From Novosphingobium profundi (GTDB lineage Bacteria > Pseudomonadota > Alphaproteobacteria > Sphingomonadales > Sphingomonadaceae): a DNA stretch of 64,000 bases. Positions 54,232-61,893 of this stretch are shown here, piece by piece. Made by a program: the position numbers and the translations under genes. The number at the start of each line of letters is the position of its first letter. Position 1 is the stretch's first letter. The stretch lies in assembly GCF_018491765.1 (NCBI RefSeq), contig NZ_JABWCU010000005.1:248001-312000 (forward strand). The letters run 5' to 3'. The notes below the pieces were generated by a model. The model was given only the letters and a program-made list of their open reading frames with translations. It did not search any database and had not been told where the DNA came from.

Positions 54232-54876
54232 ATGCTCAACCCCAAGTTCGCCCGATACGGCGCCGAGGATCTGCGCCGCCTGATCGCGGATTACCCCATG
54301 GCCTGGGTCCTGGCGCCGGGCGCGCCGATCGAGACGGCGACGCTGCTGCCACTGCTCGGATCCTACGACGCCGATGGCCGGTTGACGGGCCTCGTCGGCC
54401 ACATGGTCCGCCGCCGCGAACTCTTGGCCCGGCTCTCGCAAGACCCCCGCGTCCAGGTCCTGTTCACGGGGCCTCAGGGCTACGTTTCGCCCGAGCACGC
54501 CGGGCGGCGCAACTGGGGGCCGACCTGGAACTACGCCGCGCTGCGCATCGAGGCGCAGGTGCGCTTCGATGCGGCGCTGACCGGACCCGCGATCGCGCAG
54601 CTGGTCGATCAGTGCGAGAAGGGGCGCGGCGCGCCCTGGACGAGCGAGGAACTCGGGAGCCGCTACACCGGCATGCTCGAGGCGGTGATCGGCTTCGAGA
54701 TGACGGTCACCGCGCTCGACGCGACGTTCAAGCTGGCGCAGGATGAGGATGACGCGGTGCTGGCAAACCTCGTCGAGGCTCACCCCGATCCGGCGCTGCG
54801 CACGTGGATGCGCGCGCTCAACGCGGACCGCCTCGCACCGGATATGGGGCGGACGGAGCACGGGAACGCGACTTGA
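54232..54876 (+). CDS. PaiB-like FMN-binding protein
   Basis: 214-aa split-barrel flavin-binding protein of the PaiB family, annotated in many genomes as an FMN-binding negative regulator. Family blocks: YPMAWVLAP, LVGHMVRRRELLARLSQDPRVQVLFTG, GYVSPEHAG, TWNYAALRIEAQV and LEAVIGFEMTVTALDATFKLAQ. AGGA lies 7 nt before ATG 54232. Starts a plus-strand unit with the PepSY gene 17 bp downstream. Confidence 0.9.
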   Translation: MLNPKFARYGAEDLRRLIADYPMAWVLAPGAPIETATLLPLLGSYDADGRLTGLVGHMVRRRELLARLSQDPRVQVLFTGPQGYVSPEHAGRRNWGPTWNYAALRIEAQVRFDAALTGPAIAQLVDQCEKGRGAPWTSEELGSRYTGMLEAVIGFEMTVTALDATFKLAQDEDDAVLANLVEAHPDPALRTWMRALNADRLAPDMGRTEHGNAT

Positions 54877-54893
54877 GGAAGGGACGAGAAGCG

Positions 54894-56075
54894 ATGACGG
54901 GGCGCGAATTCTGGATGGCGGTGCACCGCTATTCGGGCCTTGCCATTCTCGTTTTCCTCGGCTTCGCGGCGTTGACCGGATCGCTGCTCGTGCAGATGCA
55001 CCCGCTCGACCGATGGCTCAACGCCGATCTCTTCGCGCAGGAACGTGCGCCCACCGCGCCGTCGGTGGCGCCGCTCGTTGCCGCGTTCGTCCGCACCCAT
55101 CCCGAGTTCGCCGTGCGCTCCTTCCCGCTGACGGTCGCCGCCGATGCGCGCATTCCGGTAAAAGTCGAGGCGGGTGAGGGCGCGGCCGGCGTGGACCAGG
55201 TCTTCCTCGACCGGACCACCGGGGCACTGGCCGGCACGCGCTCGACCCGGGCCGCCTTCACCCGGCGCGGGGCCGCCGAACTGCTTCACGATGTCCATTA
55301 CACGCTGCTGATGGGAACGGGCGGGCGCTGGTTCATGGGGGCGATGGCGCTCGTCTGGCTGATCGGCAATCTCGTCGGCGTCTATCTGACCTTGCCCGAA
55401 CGCGGAGCCTTCTGGGCGCAGTGGAAGCGCAGCTGGCGCTTCAGCTTCAAGAGCGTGTTCGCGCGCCAGATGCTCGATTTCCACCGCGCTTCGGGCTTGT
55501 GGCTGCTGCTTCCGCTGACCTTGCTGGCGTTGACCTCGGTCTGCCTCAATTTCTTTTCCGAGGGTTATGGCCCGCTGGTCGAGCGCCTCGTGCCCGAGCG
55601 TGCGCAGCCGCTGCCCGCCAGTCCGGCGACAGGGCCGCTCGATTTCCCGAAGGCGGTCGCGGCCGCGCGGGAGGTGGAGCAGGGGCTTCGCGGGCACTGG
55701 CGACCCGCGAGCGTCATCAACGATTTAAATCACGGGCGGATCGGCGTGACGCTGACCGAGAGCGGGACCCTGTCCTACGATGATCTCGGGCCGATCTACC
55801 TCTATTTCGAGGCTGCGAGCGGCCGTCTCGTCGAAGTCGACGATCCCTATCACGGCAATGCCAACCTGGCGATGTACCGCTGGCTCTATCCCGTCCACAG
55901 CGGCCATGTCGCAGGGGTGGCGAGCGAGATCGCGGTGTTCCTGCTGGGGCTGGTCGTCTTCGCGATGTGCGTGACGGGGATCTACCTGTGGTGGAAGAAG
56001 CGGCCGGGCCGTCTCCGGCAACGCCGGCGGCGCAAGGCAGGTCCGAGGGGCAGGCCCGAGGGGAGCATGACGTGA
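54894..56075 (+). CDS. PepSY-associated TM helix protein
   Basis: 393-aa inner-membrane protein with four main helices: HRYSGLAILVFLGFAALTGS, WFMGAMALVWLIGNLVGVYL, LWLLLPLTLLALTSVCL and SEIAVFLLGLVVFAMCVTGIYLW. Conserved His residues (HRYSG; DVHYTLLMG; DFHRASGLW; PVHSGHVAG) and PepSY-type periplasmic stretches suggest the iron-uptake-associated reductase-like subclass (PiuB/FecR-linked). The very basic C-terminus is cytoplasmic. It overlaps the next start (GTGA). A role in siderophore iron release fits the nearby TonB receptor but is inference. Confidence 0.88.
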   Translation: MTGREFWMAVHRYSGLAILVFLGFAALTGSLLVQMHPLDRWLNADLFAQERAPTAPSVAPLVAAFVRTHPEFAVRSFPLTVAADARIPVKVEAGEGAAGVDQVFLDRTTGALAGTRSTRAAFTRRGAAELLHDVHYTLLMGTGGRWFMGAMALVWLIGNLVGVYLTLPERGAFWAQWKRSWRFSFKSVFARQMLDFHRASGLWLLLPLTLLALTSVCLNFFSEGYGPLVERLVPERAQPLPASPATGPLDFPKAVAAAREVEQGLRGHWRPASVINDLNHGRIGVTLTESGTLSYDDLGPIYLYFEAASGRLVEVDDPYHGNANLAMYRWLYPVHSGHVAGVASEIAVFLLGLVVFAMCVTGIYLWWKKRPGRLRQRRRRKAGPRGRPEGSMT

Positions 56076-59000
56076 GGAAAGTGATCGGGCGCGGGGTTCT
56101 CCTTGCAGGTGTCGGACTTTGGGCCGGGCTGGGGGCCGCGACGGCGCAGGCGCAATTGCCGATCACCCCCGAGCGCGTGATCGAGGTGCACCCCGATCGC
56201 ACGACCTGGTCCTCGCTCGACGTCGCGCCCGACGGCAAGACGATCGTGTTCGACGTGCTGGGCGACCTCTACACGATGCCGGCCAGCGGCGGGAAGGCGC
56301 GCCAGCTCAGCGAAGGCCTCGCCTTCGACAGCCAGCCGCGTTTTTCCCCCGACGGGCGGTGGATCACCTTCACCAGCGACCGGAACGGCTCGGAGAACGT
56401 CTGGATCGCGCGCGCCGACGGGACGGGCGCGCGGGTCGTCTCGAGGTTCGACGACGAGACGGTGCTGGTCTCACCCACCTGGAGCGCGGACGGCACGTCG
56501 GTCTTCGCCAGCCGCTTCCGGCCTGACCTCAACAATTACGAACTCTGGCGCTTCCCGCGCGAGGGTGCGGGCGAACTCGTGGTGCCGGTCAAGCCTTCGG
56601 CCGAGGCCCCGCGCGAGGCCTGGCGCTCGACGCTCGACGCCTCGGCCTCGGCGGATGGGCGCTGGCTCTACTACGCGCGCCGGGTGGGCGGGCTCGAGTT
56701 CGACGTGCCCACGCGCTGGACGATCCTGCGCCGCGATCTGGCCAGCGGGACCGAGCAGGAGGTGATCGCAGGGCCCTCGGGGCGCGGCACGCAAGAAGAC
56801 GCCTATTTTGCGCCGCGCATTGCGGGTGATGGGCGCCATCTCGCCTATGTCACGCGCCGCGAGGGCAAGTCGATGCTGCGCCTGCGCGACCTTGCAACGG
56901 GCGAGGACCGACCGCTCGGTGAAACGCAGCTCGATGCGATGCAGGCCTCCTCGTGGCAAGGCATGGTGCCGGGCATGGCCTTCACGCCCGATGGCGCGGC
57001 GCTTGTGTTGAGCCGCGACGGCCACTTCGAGCGCCAGCCGACCGATGGCGGCGGGGCCAAGCTGCTCCCCCGCATGATCGACGCGCGGATCGCGCTTGCG
57101 CCCTCGACGCGGTTCTCGATCCGCGAGGAGACGGGACCGGTCGTGTCGAAGCTGGCGATGGATCCGGCAACCTCGCCCGACGGGACGCGGGTCGCCTTTG
57201 CGGCGCTCGGTGGCCTGTGGATCCAGACGCTGGGGGAAAGCGCCGCGCACCGCCTGCCGATCGATCTCGACCTGCCGATGCAGCCCGCCTGGCGACCCGA
57301 TGGGCAAGGGTTGGTCTTCGCGACCTGGTCCGAGGCCGAGGGCGGCGCCCTGTGGACGGCGCGCAGTGACGGCGAAGCGGCGCGCAAGCTTCCCGCGCTT
57401 CCCGCCTACTACCGCGATCCGGTCTATACGCCCGACGGCGCGCACATCCTCGCGCTGCGCTCTTCCATCGACGAGCGGCGGCAGAACTTCTTCGAATACG
57501 GACCCTTGCGGGCCAGCGATCTGGTCGCGATCGATCCTGCGAGCGGCGCGGCGCGGGTCATCGCGCATGGACGTTTCGGGGGGCGCGCGCAATTCACGGG
57601 TGAGGCGGACACCGCCTACCTCTTCAGCGGGCAGGGACTGGTGCGGGTGAACCTTGGCACCGGGCGCGTCGACCCGGTGGCGCAAGTGACGGGCCCGTCC
57701 TACTATTTCGTCGAGGGCAATTCGCCGGTCGATGCCATGCGCATCAGCCCCGATGGTCGGTCGATCGCGGCCAGCATCGGCGATCGCCTCTACGTCCTGC
57801 CGCGCCCGGCCGATCCGACCACGACGCTCGACGTGCTTGCGAAGGACAGTCCGGCACGGGTCCTGCCGGGTTCGGGTGCGGACTGGTTCGAATGGAGCGC
57901 CCCCGGGCAGCTCGACGCGACGCTGGGCACCGGGTGGACCCGCTACGACACCAGCGGTGCCACCGGGCACGAGGCGATGCGCCTCGTCGCCCGTCTGCCG
58001 CGCGCGGTGCCGCGAGGCTCGCTCCTGCTCCACGGCGCGCGGGTGCTGACGATGGCCGATGACGACCGCGTGATCGAGAACGCCGACGTGCTTGTCACCG
58101 GGGATCGGATCGCCGCGATCGGTCCGGCCGGAACGCTCGAGGTGCCCGAGGGGACCACCGTGCGCGACGTCACCGGCAAGACGATCCTGCCTGGCTTTAT
58201 CGACGTCCATGACCATATCGGCGAGATCCGCCGCACCAACTGGTCAAGCGAGCAATGGGGCCTGCGCGCGCGCCTTGCCTATGGCGTGACTACCAGCTTC
58301 GACCCCTCGACGCTCAGCATCGACCACATCGGCTACGAGGGACTGGTCGATGCCGGGCTGATGCTGTCGCCGCGCCTGCGCTCCACGGGGCCGGCGGTCT
58401 TCTCCAAGGTGCGCATCGCCTCGCCGGACGACGCGCGCCGGGTCCTCGCGCGCTATTCGGATGGCTATCGCCTGTCCAATCTCAAGGAATACCGCACCGG
58501 CGACCGCGAGGTGCGCCAGTGGCTGGCGATCGCCGCGCGCGAGCAGCATCTCCTGCCCACCACCGAGGGGGCGCTTGCGCTCAAGCTCGACCTCACGCAG
58601 ATCCTCGATGGCTACGCGGGCAACGAACACGCCTTGCCCGCCCCGCCGCTCGGCGATGATCTGATCGCGGTGTTGAAGGCGATGCGCACGAGCTACGACA
58701 CCACGCTTTCGATCACCAATTCGGGTTCGCCCGCGACCGACTGGTTCGTCGCGCACGAGGATCCGGTGGTGGACGACAAGCTGCGGCGCTTCTGGCCCGG
58801 CAACGCGCTGCGCCAGCGGCTGGAGCCGAGCCGGTCGTTCGTGCCGCTGGCGCAGGAACGCTTTCCCGTCATCGCGCGCGACCTTGCGCGGCTGGCCGAG
58901 GCGGGGGTGCTGGTGGGCATGGGCTCGCACGGCGAAATGCCCGGGATCGGCTACCACTGGGAAATGGAGGCGCACGTGCTGGGCGGCATGAGCGCGCCGG

Positions 59001-59293
59001 CGGTGCTCCACGCCGCGACCGCAGGTTCGGCCGAGACGATCGGACGGCTGGCCGACCTTGGCACGCTCGAGCCGGGCAAGCTCGCCGACCTGCTCGTGCT
59101 CGACGCCGACCCGCGCGCCGACATCCGCAACGCGCGGCGGATCGCCTCGGTGATGCGCGGCGGCTTTCTCTACGAGGGCACCACCTTGCGCGCGCTCTGG
59201 CCGGTGGCCGGGTCGGCGCCCCACGCCTGGTTCGAAGGCAAGGGCAGCGAGAACTGGCTGGCGACCCCGATGCCGGGGCACCTGCCGGATTGA
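56072..59293 (+). CDS. Secreted beta-propeller amidohydrolase
   Basis: 1073-aa exported protein. Signal peptide (VGLWAGLGAATAQAQ); residues about 30-640 carry TolB/PD40-type propeller blades (APDGKTIVFDVLGDLYTMPASGG, FSPDGRWITFTSDRNG and others); the last 420 residues are an amidohydrolase TIM barrel with metal motif IDVHDHIGE and late block GMGSHGEMPGIGYHWEME. In this subfamily His replaces the usual Asp of GTD. GTG 56072 overlaps the PepSY gene stop and has GGGAG upstream. Likely a periplasmic metallo-hydrolase of peptides or imides; substrate unknown. Confidence 0.92.
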   Translation: MRKVIGRGVLLAGVGLWAGLGAATAQAQLPITPERVIEVHPDRTTWSSLDVAPDGKTIVFDVLGDLYTMPASGGKARQLSEGLAFDSQPRFSPDGRWITFTSDRNGSENVWIARADGTGARVVSRFDDETVLVSPTWSADGTSVFASRFRPDLNNYELWRFPREGAGELVVPVKPSAEAPREAWRSTLDASASADGRWLYYARRVGGLEFDVPTRWTILRRDLASGTEQEVIAGPSGRGTQEDAYFAPRIAGDGRHLAYVTRREGKSMLRLRDLATGEDRPLGETQLDAMQASSWQGMVPGMAFTPDGAALVLSRDGHFERQPTDGGGAKLLPRMIDARIALAPSTRFSIREETGPVVSKLAMDPATSPDGTRVAFAALGGLWIQTLGESAAHRLPIDLDLPMQPAWRPDGQGLVFATWSEAEGGALWTARSDGEAARKLPALPAYYRDPVYTPDGAHILALRSSIDERRQNFFEYGPLRASDLVAIDPASGAARVIAHGRFGGRAQFTGEADTAYLFSGQGLVRVNLGTGRVDPVAQVTGPSYYFVEGNSPVDAMRISPDGRSIAASIGDRLYVLPRPADPTTTLDVLAKDSPARVLPGSGADWFEWSAPGQLDATLGTGWTRYDTSGATGHEAMRLVARLPRAVPRGSLLLHGARVLTMADDDRVIENADVLVTGDRIAAIGPAGTLEVPEGTTVRDVTGKTILPGFIDVHDHIGEIRRTNWSSEQWGLRARLAYGVTTSFDPSTLSIDHIGYEGLVDAGLMLSPRLRSTGPAVFSKVRIASPDDARRVLARYSDGYRLSNLKEYRTGDREVRQWLAIAAREQHLLPTTEGALALKLDLTQILDGYAGNEHALPAPPLGDDLIAVLKAMRTSYDTTLSITNSGSPATDWFVAHEDPVVDDKLRRFWPGNALRQRLEPSRSFVPLAQERFPVIARDLARLAEAGVLVGMGSHGEMPGIGYHWEMEAHVLGGMSAPAVLHAATAGSAETIGRLADLGTLEPGKLADLLVLDADPRADIRNARRIASVMRGGFLYEGTTLRALWPVAGSAPHAWFEGKGSENWLATPMPGHLPD

Positions 59294-59324
59294 GGCGGGT
59301 GCCCGGGCTGTCGTCCGCGCAGGC

Positions 59325-60419
59325 TCAGGGCTGGGCGGGCTCGGGCTCGGCCTGCAGGGCGGGTTCGACGGCAGTCGGCGTGGTCGCGGGAGCCACGGGG
59401 GCGACTTCGCTCGTGGATGTGTCGGTTTCGGGCGGCTGGGCTGCGTCCTCGGCGGGCGCGTCCTTCGTCTTTCGCGCAGTGGGCATCGTCGGCCCGTAGA
59501 CCGGCACGACATCGGGCAGGATGCGGCCGTGGAGCGCCTCGATCTCGGCCTTGCGCTGGCGCAAGTAGAGCTCGCGGTAGGTCGCGTAAGGGTTGTCCTG
59601 CTCGCGGATGCGGCCGATCTCGTCGTCGAAGGCCGCGCGCTCGCCGAGCTGGTTGAGCACGATCATCGGGATCGCGACTTCGGGCTTGGTGAAGGGCTTG
59701 CCGAGCAGCGCAGGCGAGACGAGGTTGTCCACCGTATCGCCGATGAGATCGCGCACCGTCGTCGGCCCGATGATCGGCAGGTACATGAACGGACCGGGGC
59801 CAACGCCGTAGTAGCCCAGCACGTTGGCAAGGCCGTTGGCGCGGTAGGGCAGGTTGAACGGCTCGCGCTTGGCGACGTCGATCAGACCGGCAAGGCCAAG
59901 CGTGGTGTTGACGAGGAAGCGCCCGGCGGTCTCGAAGGCCTTGCCCGGCTTGAGCTCGAGCATGAAGGCGAGGAACACCACCGGTTCGCCCAGGTTCGTG
60001 AAGACGTTGCGCAGGCCCTGGCGGACCGGGCGCGGCAGGCCCTTGTTGTAGACCTTGGCGACCGGCTCGACGAGCGCCTTGTCGACGCCCTGGACGATCG
60101 AGAACGATTGTTCGTTGATGCGTTCGAGCGGATCGCCCGGCGGCGGGGGTGAGCGGCGCATGACGATGATCTCGCCGCCGACCGTTTCGGGCGGACTGTC
60201 GTCGCCGGTGCCGGGGTCGGGCACGACCGAGGGATCGGGCTCGAGCAACAGCGGCTCGGCCGGAGCGGCGTCGACCGAGGCGGGCGGTGCCACGTCGGGA
60301 AGGGGGGATGCCGGTGCGGGAGCCTGCGCCGTTTCGGCGCTTTGCGGTGCCTGGGCAAGGGCGGCGTCCGGGCTGGCGGTCCCGATCATCAATGCGACAG
60401 CAGCGGCCGTCAGACTCAT
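59325..60419 (-). CDS. VacJ/MlaA family protein without lipobox
   Basis: 364-aa homologue of MlaA, which removes mislocalised phospholipids from the outer leaflet of the outer membrane. Core region (about 95-305): DPLERINEQSFSIVQGVDKA, GLRNVFTNLGEPVVFLAFML, GRFLVNTTLGLAGLIDVA, YGVGPGPFMYLPIIGPTTVRD. The signal peptide ends AALAQ with no Cys, so it is not predicted to be a lipoprotein, unlike E. coli MlaA. Long Pro/Ala-rich segments flank the core on both sides. AAGGA precedes ATG 60419 by 7 nt. No other mla genes in the window. Confidence 0.9.
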   Translation of the reverse strand: MSLTAAAVALMIGTASPDAALAQAPQSAETAQAPAPASPLPDVAPPASVDAAPAEPLLLEPDPSVVPDPGTGDDSPPETVGGEIIVMRRSPPPPGDPLERINEQSFSIVQGVDKALVEPVAKVYNKGLPRPVRQGLRNVFTNLGEPVVFLAFMLELKPGKAFETAGRFLVNTTLGLAGLIDVAKREPFNLPYRANGLANVLGYYGVGPGPFMYLPIIGPTTVRDLIGDTVDNLVSPALLGKPFTKPEVAIPMIVLNQLGERAAFDDEIGRIREQDNPYATYRELYLRQRKAEIEALHGRILPDVVPVYGPTMPTARKTKDAPAEDAAQPPETDTSTSEVAPVAPATTPTAVEPALQAEPEPAQP

Positions 60420-60649
60420 TCCATCGTCCTTGTCAGACAGTGCGCGCGGCGCGCATGGGCCGGCCTTGCTGAGTGCACCGTGCATCGGCCGCGGGCTCGA
60501 GCGGGGATCGAGGGGGTGGATCGCGACCTGACGGGCATTCTCCAATGCCGCTATGCAACAAAGCCAGTTTCGTCAATCGCGCGAGACTTCGCAACCCCTC
60601 TCGTGCGACGAACCGAGCCTTGGAGTGCGACCGGAATTCCCTCGCGCAA

Positions 60650-61813
60650 TCAGTTCTCTTGGCAGGTCCCCTGGCGCGCGGCCTCGAGGATCGCCGCACC
60701 CATCGCCTCCCAGTCGTAGGCGGCCCGGGCGTGCGCCACCATGGCGGTGGTGTCGGGCGGGTCGGCGAGCAGGACGCCGAGCGCCTGTGCGCAGCGCCGG
60801 GCGGAGGCCTCGGGTTCGGCGGGGTCGATCTCGATGCCGTGGATCCAGCGGGCGGCGTCCGGGTCAGCGCGTGCGCTATGTTCGTTGCACAGGACCGCTA
60901 GGCCGCTCGCCATCGCTTCCTGCACGACGAGCGGGAAGCCTTCGCCGACGCTGGGCAGGACGAGGGCATCGGCGCTGCGGTAGAGCGCGGCCAGCGTGGC
61001 GCGGTCGAGCGCGCCGAGCGGGTGGACGTTGGCGAGGCCCCATTGCGCAGGGTCGAGCGGGCCGGTCCCGGCCAGCGCGAAAGTGACGTCCGGGCGAAGC
61101 CTGGCCAACGCCCGCAGCACCGGGAGCCCTTTCTTCTCGACCAGCCGGCCGGCGAAGAGCGCGAGCGGGCGATCACCGGGCAACCCGTGCGCGGCGCGCA
61201 CGTGCGCCATCCGTTCGGCGCGCTCGTCCGGGGCGAAGGGGTGGAAGAGCGCGGTGTCGACCCCGTTGAAAAGCAGCTGCGACTGGCGTGCAGGGCGAGG
61301 GCCAAGGAGGTCTTCGCGCACGCTCGCGCTGATGAAGACGAGCGTGCGCGCGGCGCGCAGCATCGGGCGGGTGACGAGGGTGTTGGCAAGGCGCATCAGC
61401 GCGCGCAGGGCCGCGCTCTGGAAGGGGATCGCGGAGATGTGCTGGATCAGCACCTCGGGTACGTGCGCGCGCCGCGCGAAGATCAGCGCGGCGATCGAGG
61501 TGAGGTAGAGCGAATCGTGGATCACCACGAGGTCCGCGGCACGAACTTCGGCGCGCAGCCGCGCGAGCGCGCGCGGCGAGGGGAGCAGAAGGGGCAGGCC
61601 GTTGATCCGCTCGAGCGGGTTGGCGCAGTCGAGGGCGAGGGTGCGGTAGGGCGCCTTGTCCGGTTCGTTGGCGCCGGCTGCCCCGGCTTGCGCGCAGGCC
61701 GCCCAGGTGACCGCGTGCCCGGCTTTTGCGAAGACCCGGCACAGTTGCCCCGCGACGCGCTCGATCCCCCCACCGTGCGCCTCGTGGAAGTTGCTGACCA
61801 TCAGGATCTTCAC
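60650..61813 (-). CDS. Family 4 glycosyltransferase
   Basis: 387-aa GT-B retaining glycosyltransferase. N-terminal acceptor-side motif MVSNFHEAHGGGIERVAGQL, donor-side LALFAGRLVEKKGLPVLRAL and the EX7E-type SVGEGFPLVVQEAMASGLAV. GTG 61813 is the only start that fits the fold; no Shine-Dalgarno is evident. It may decorate lipopolysaccharide or an exopolysaccharide, but its neighbours give no hint. The 230 bp between its stop and the MlaA-like gene hold no gene I can support. Confidence 0.92.
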   Translation of the reverse strand: MKILMVSNFHEAHGGGIERVAGQLCRVFAKAGHAVTWAACAQAGAAGANEPDKAPYRTLALDCANPLERINGLPLLLPSPRALARLRAEVRAADLVVIHDSLYLTSIAALIFARRAHVPEVLIQHISAIPFQSAALRALMRLANTLVTRPMLRAARTLVFISASVREDLLGPRPARQSQLLFNGVDTALFHPFAPDERAERMAHVRAAHGLPGDRPLALFAGRLVEKKGLPVLRALARLRPDVTFALAGTGPLDPAQWGLANVHPLGALDRATLAALYRSADALVLPSVGEGFPLVVQEAMASGLAVLCNEHSARADPDAARWIHGIEIDPAEPEASARRCAQALGVLLADPPDTTAMVAHARAAYDWEAMGAAILEAARQGTCQEN

Positions 61814-61893
61814 GGGGGCGAGGCACCTTTGCGCGTGGGGCGAGGTGCCTCTTTTCCCGCTCGCATCCGCGGCGTCAAGCGCCGCCGCAGGAC

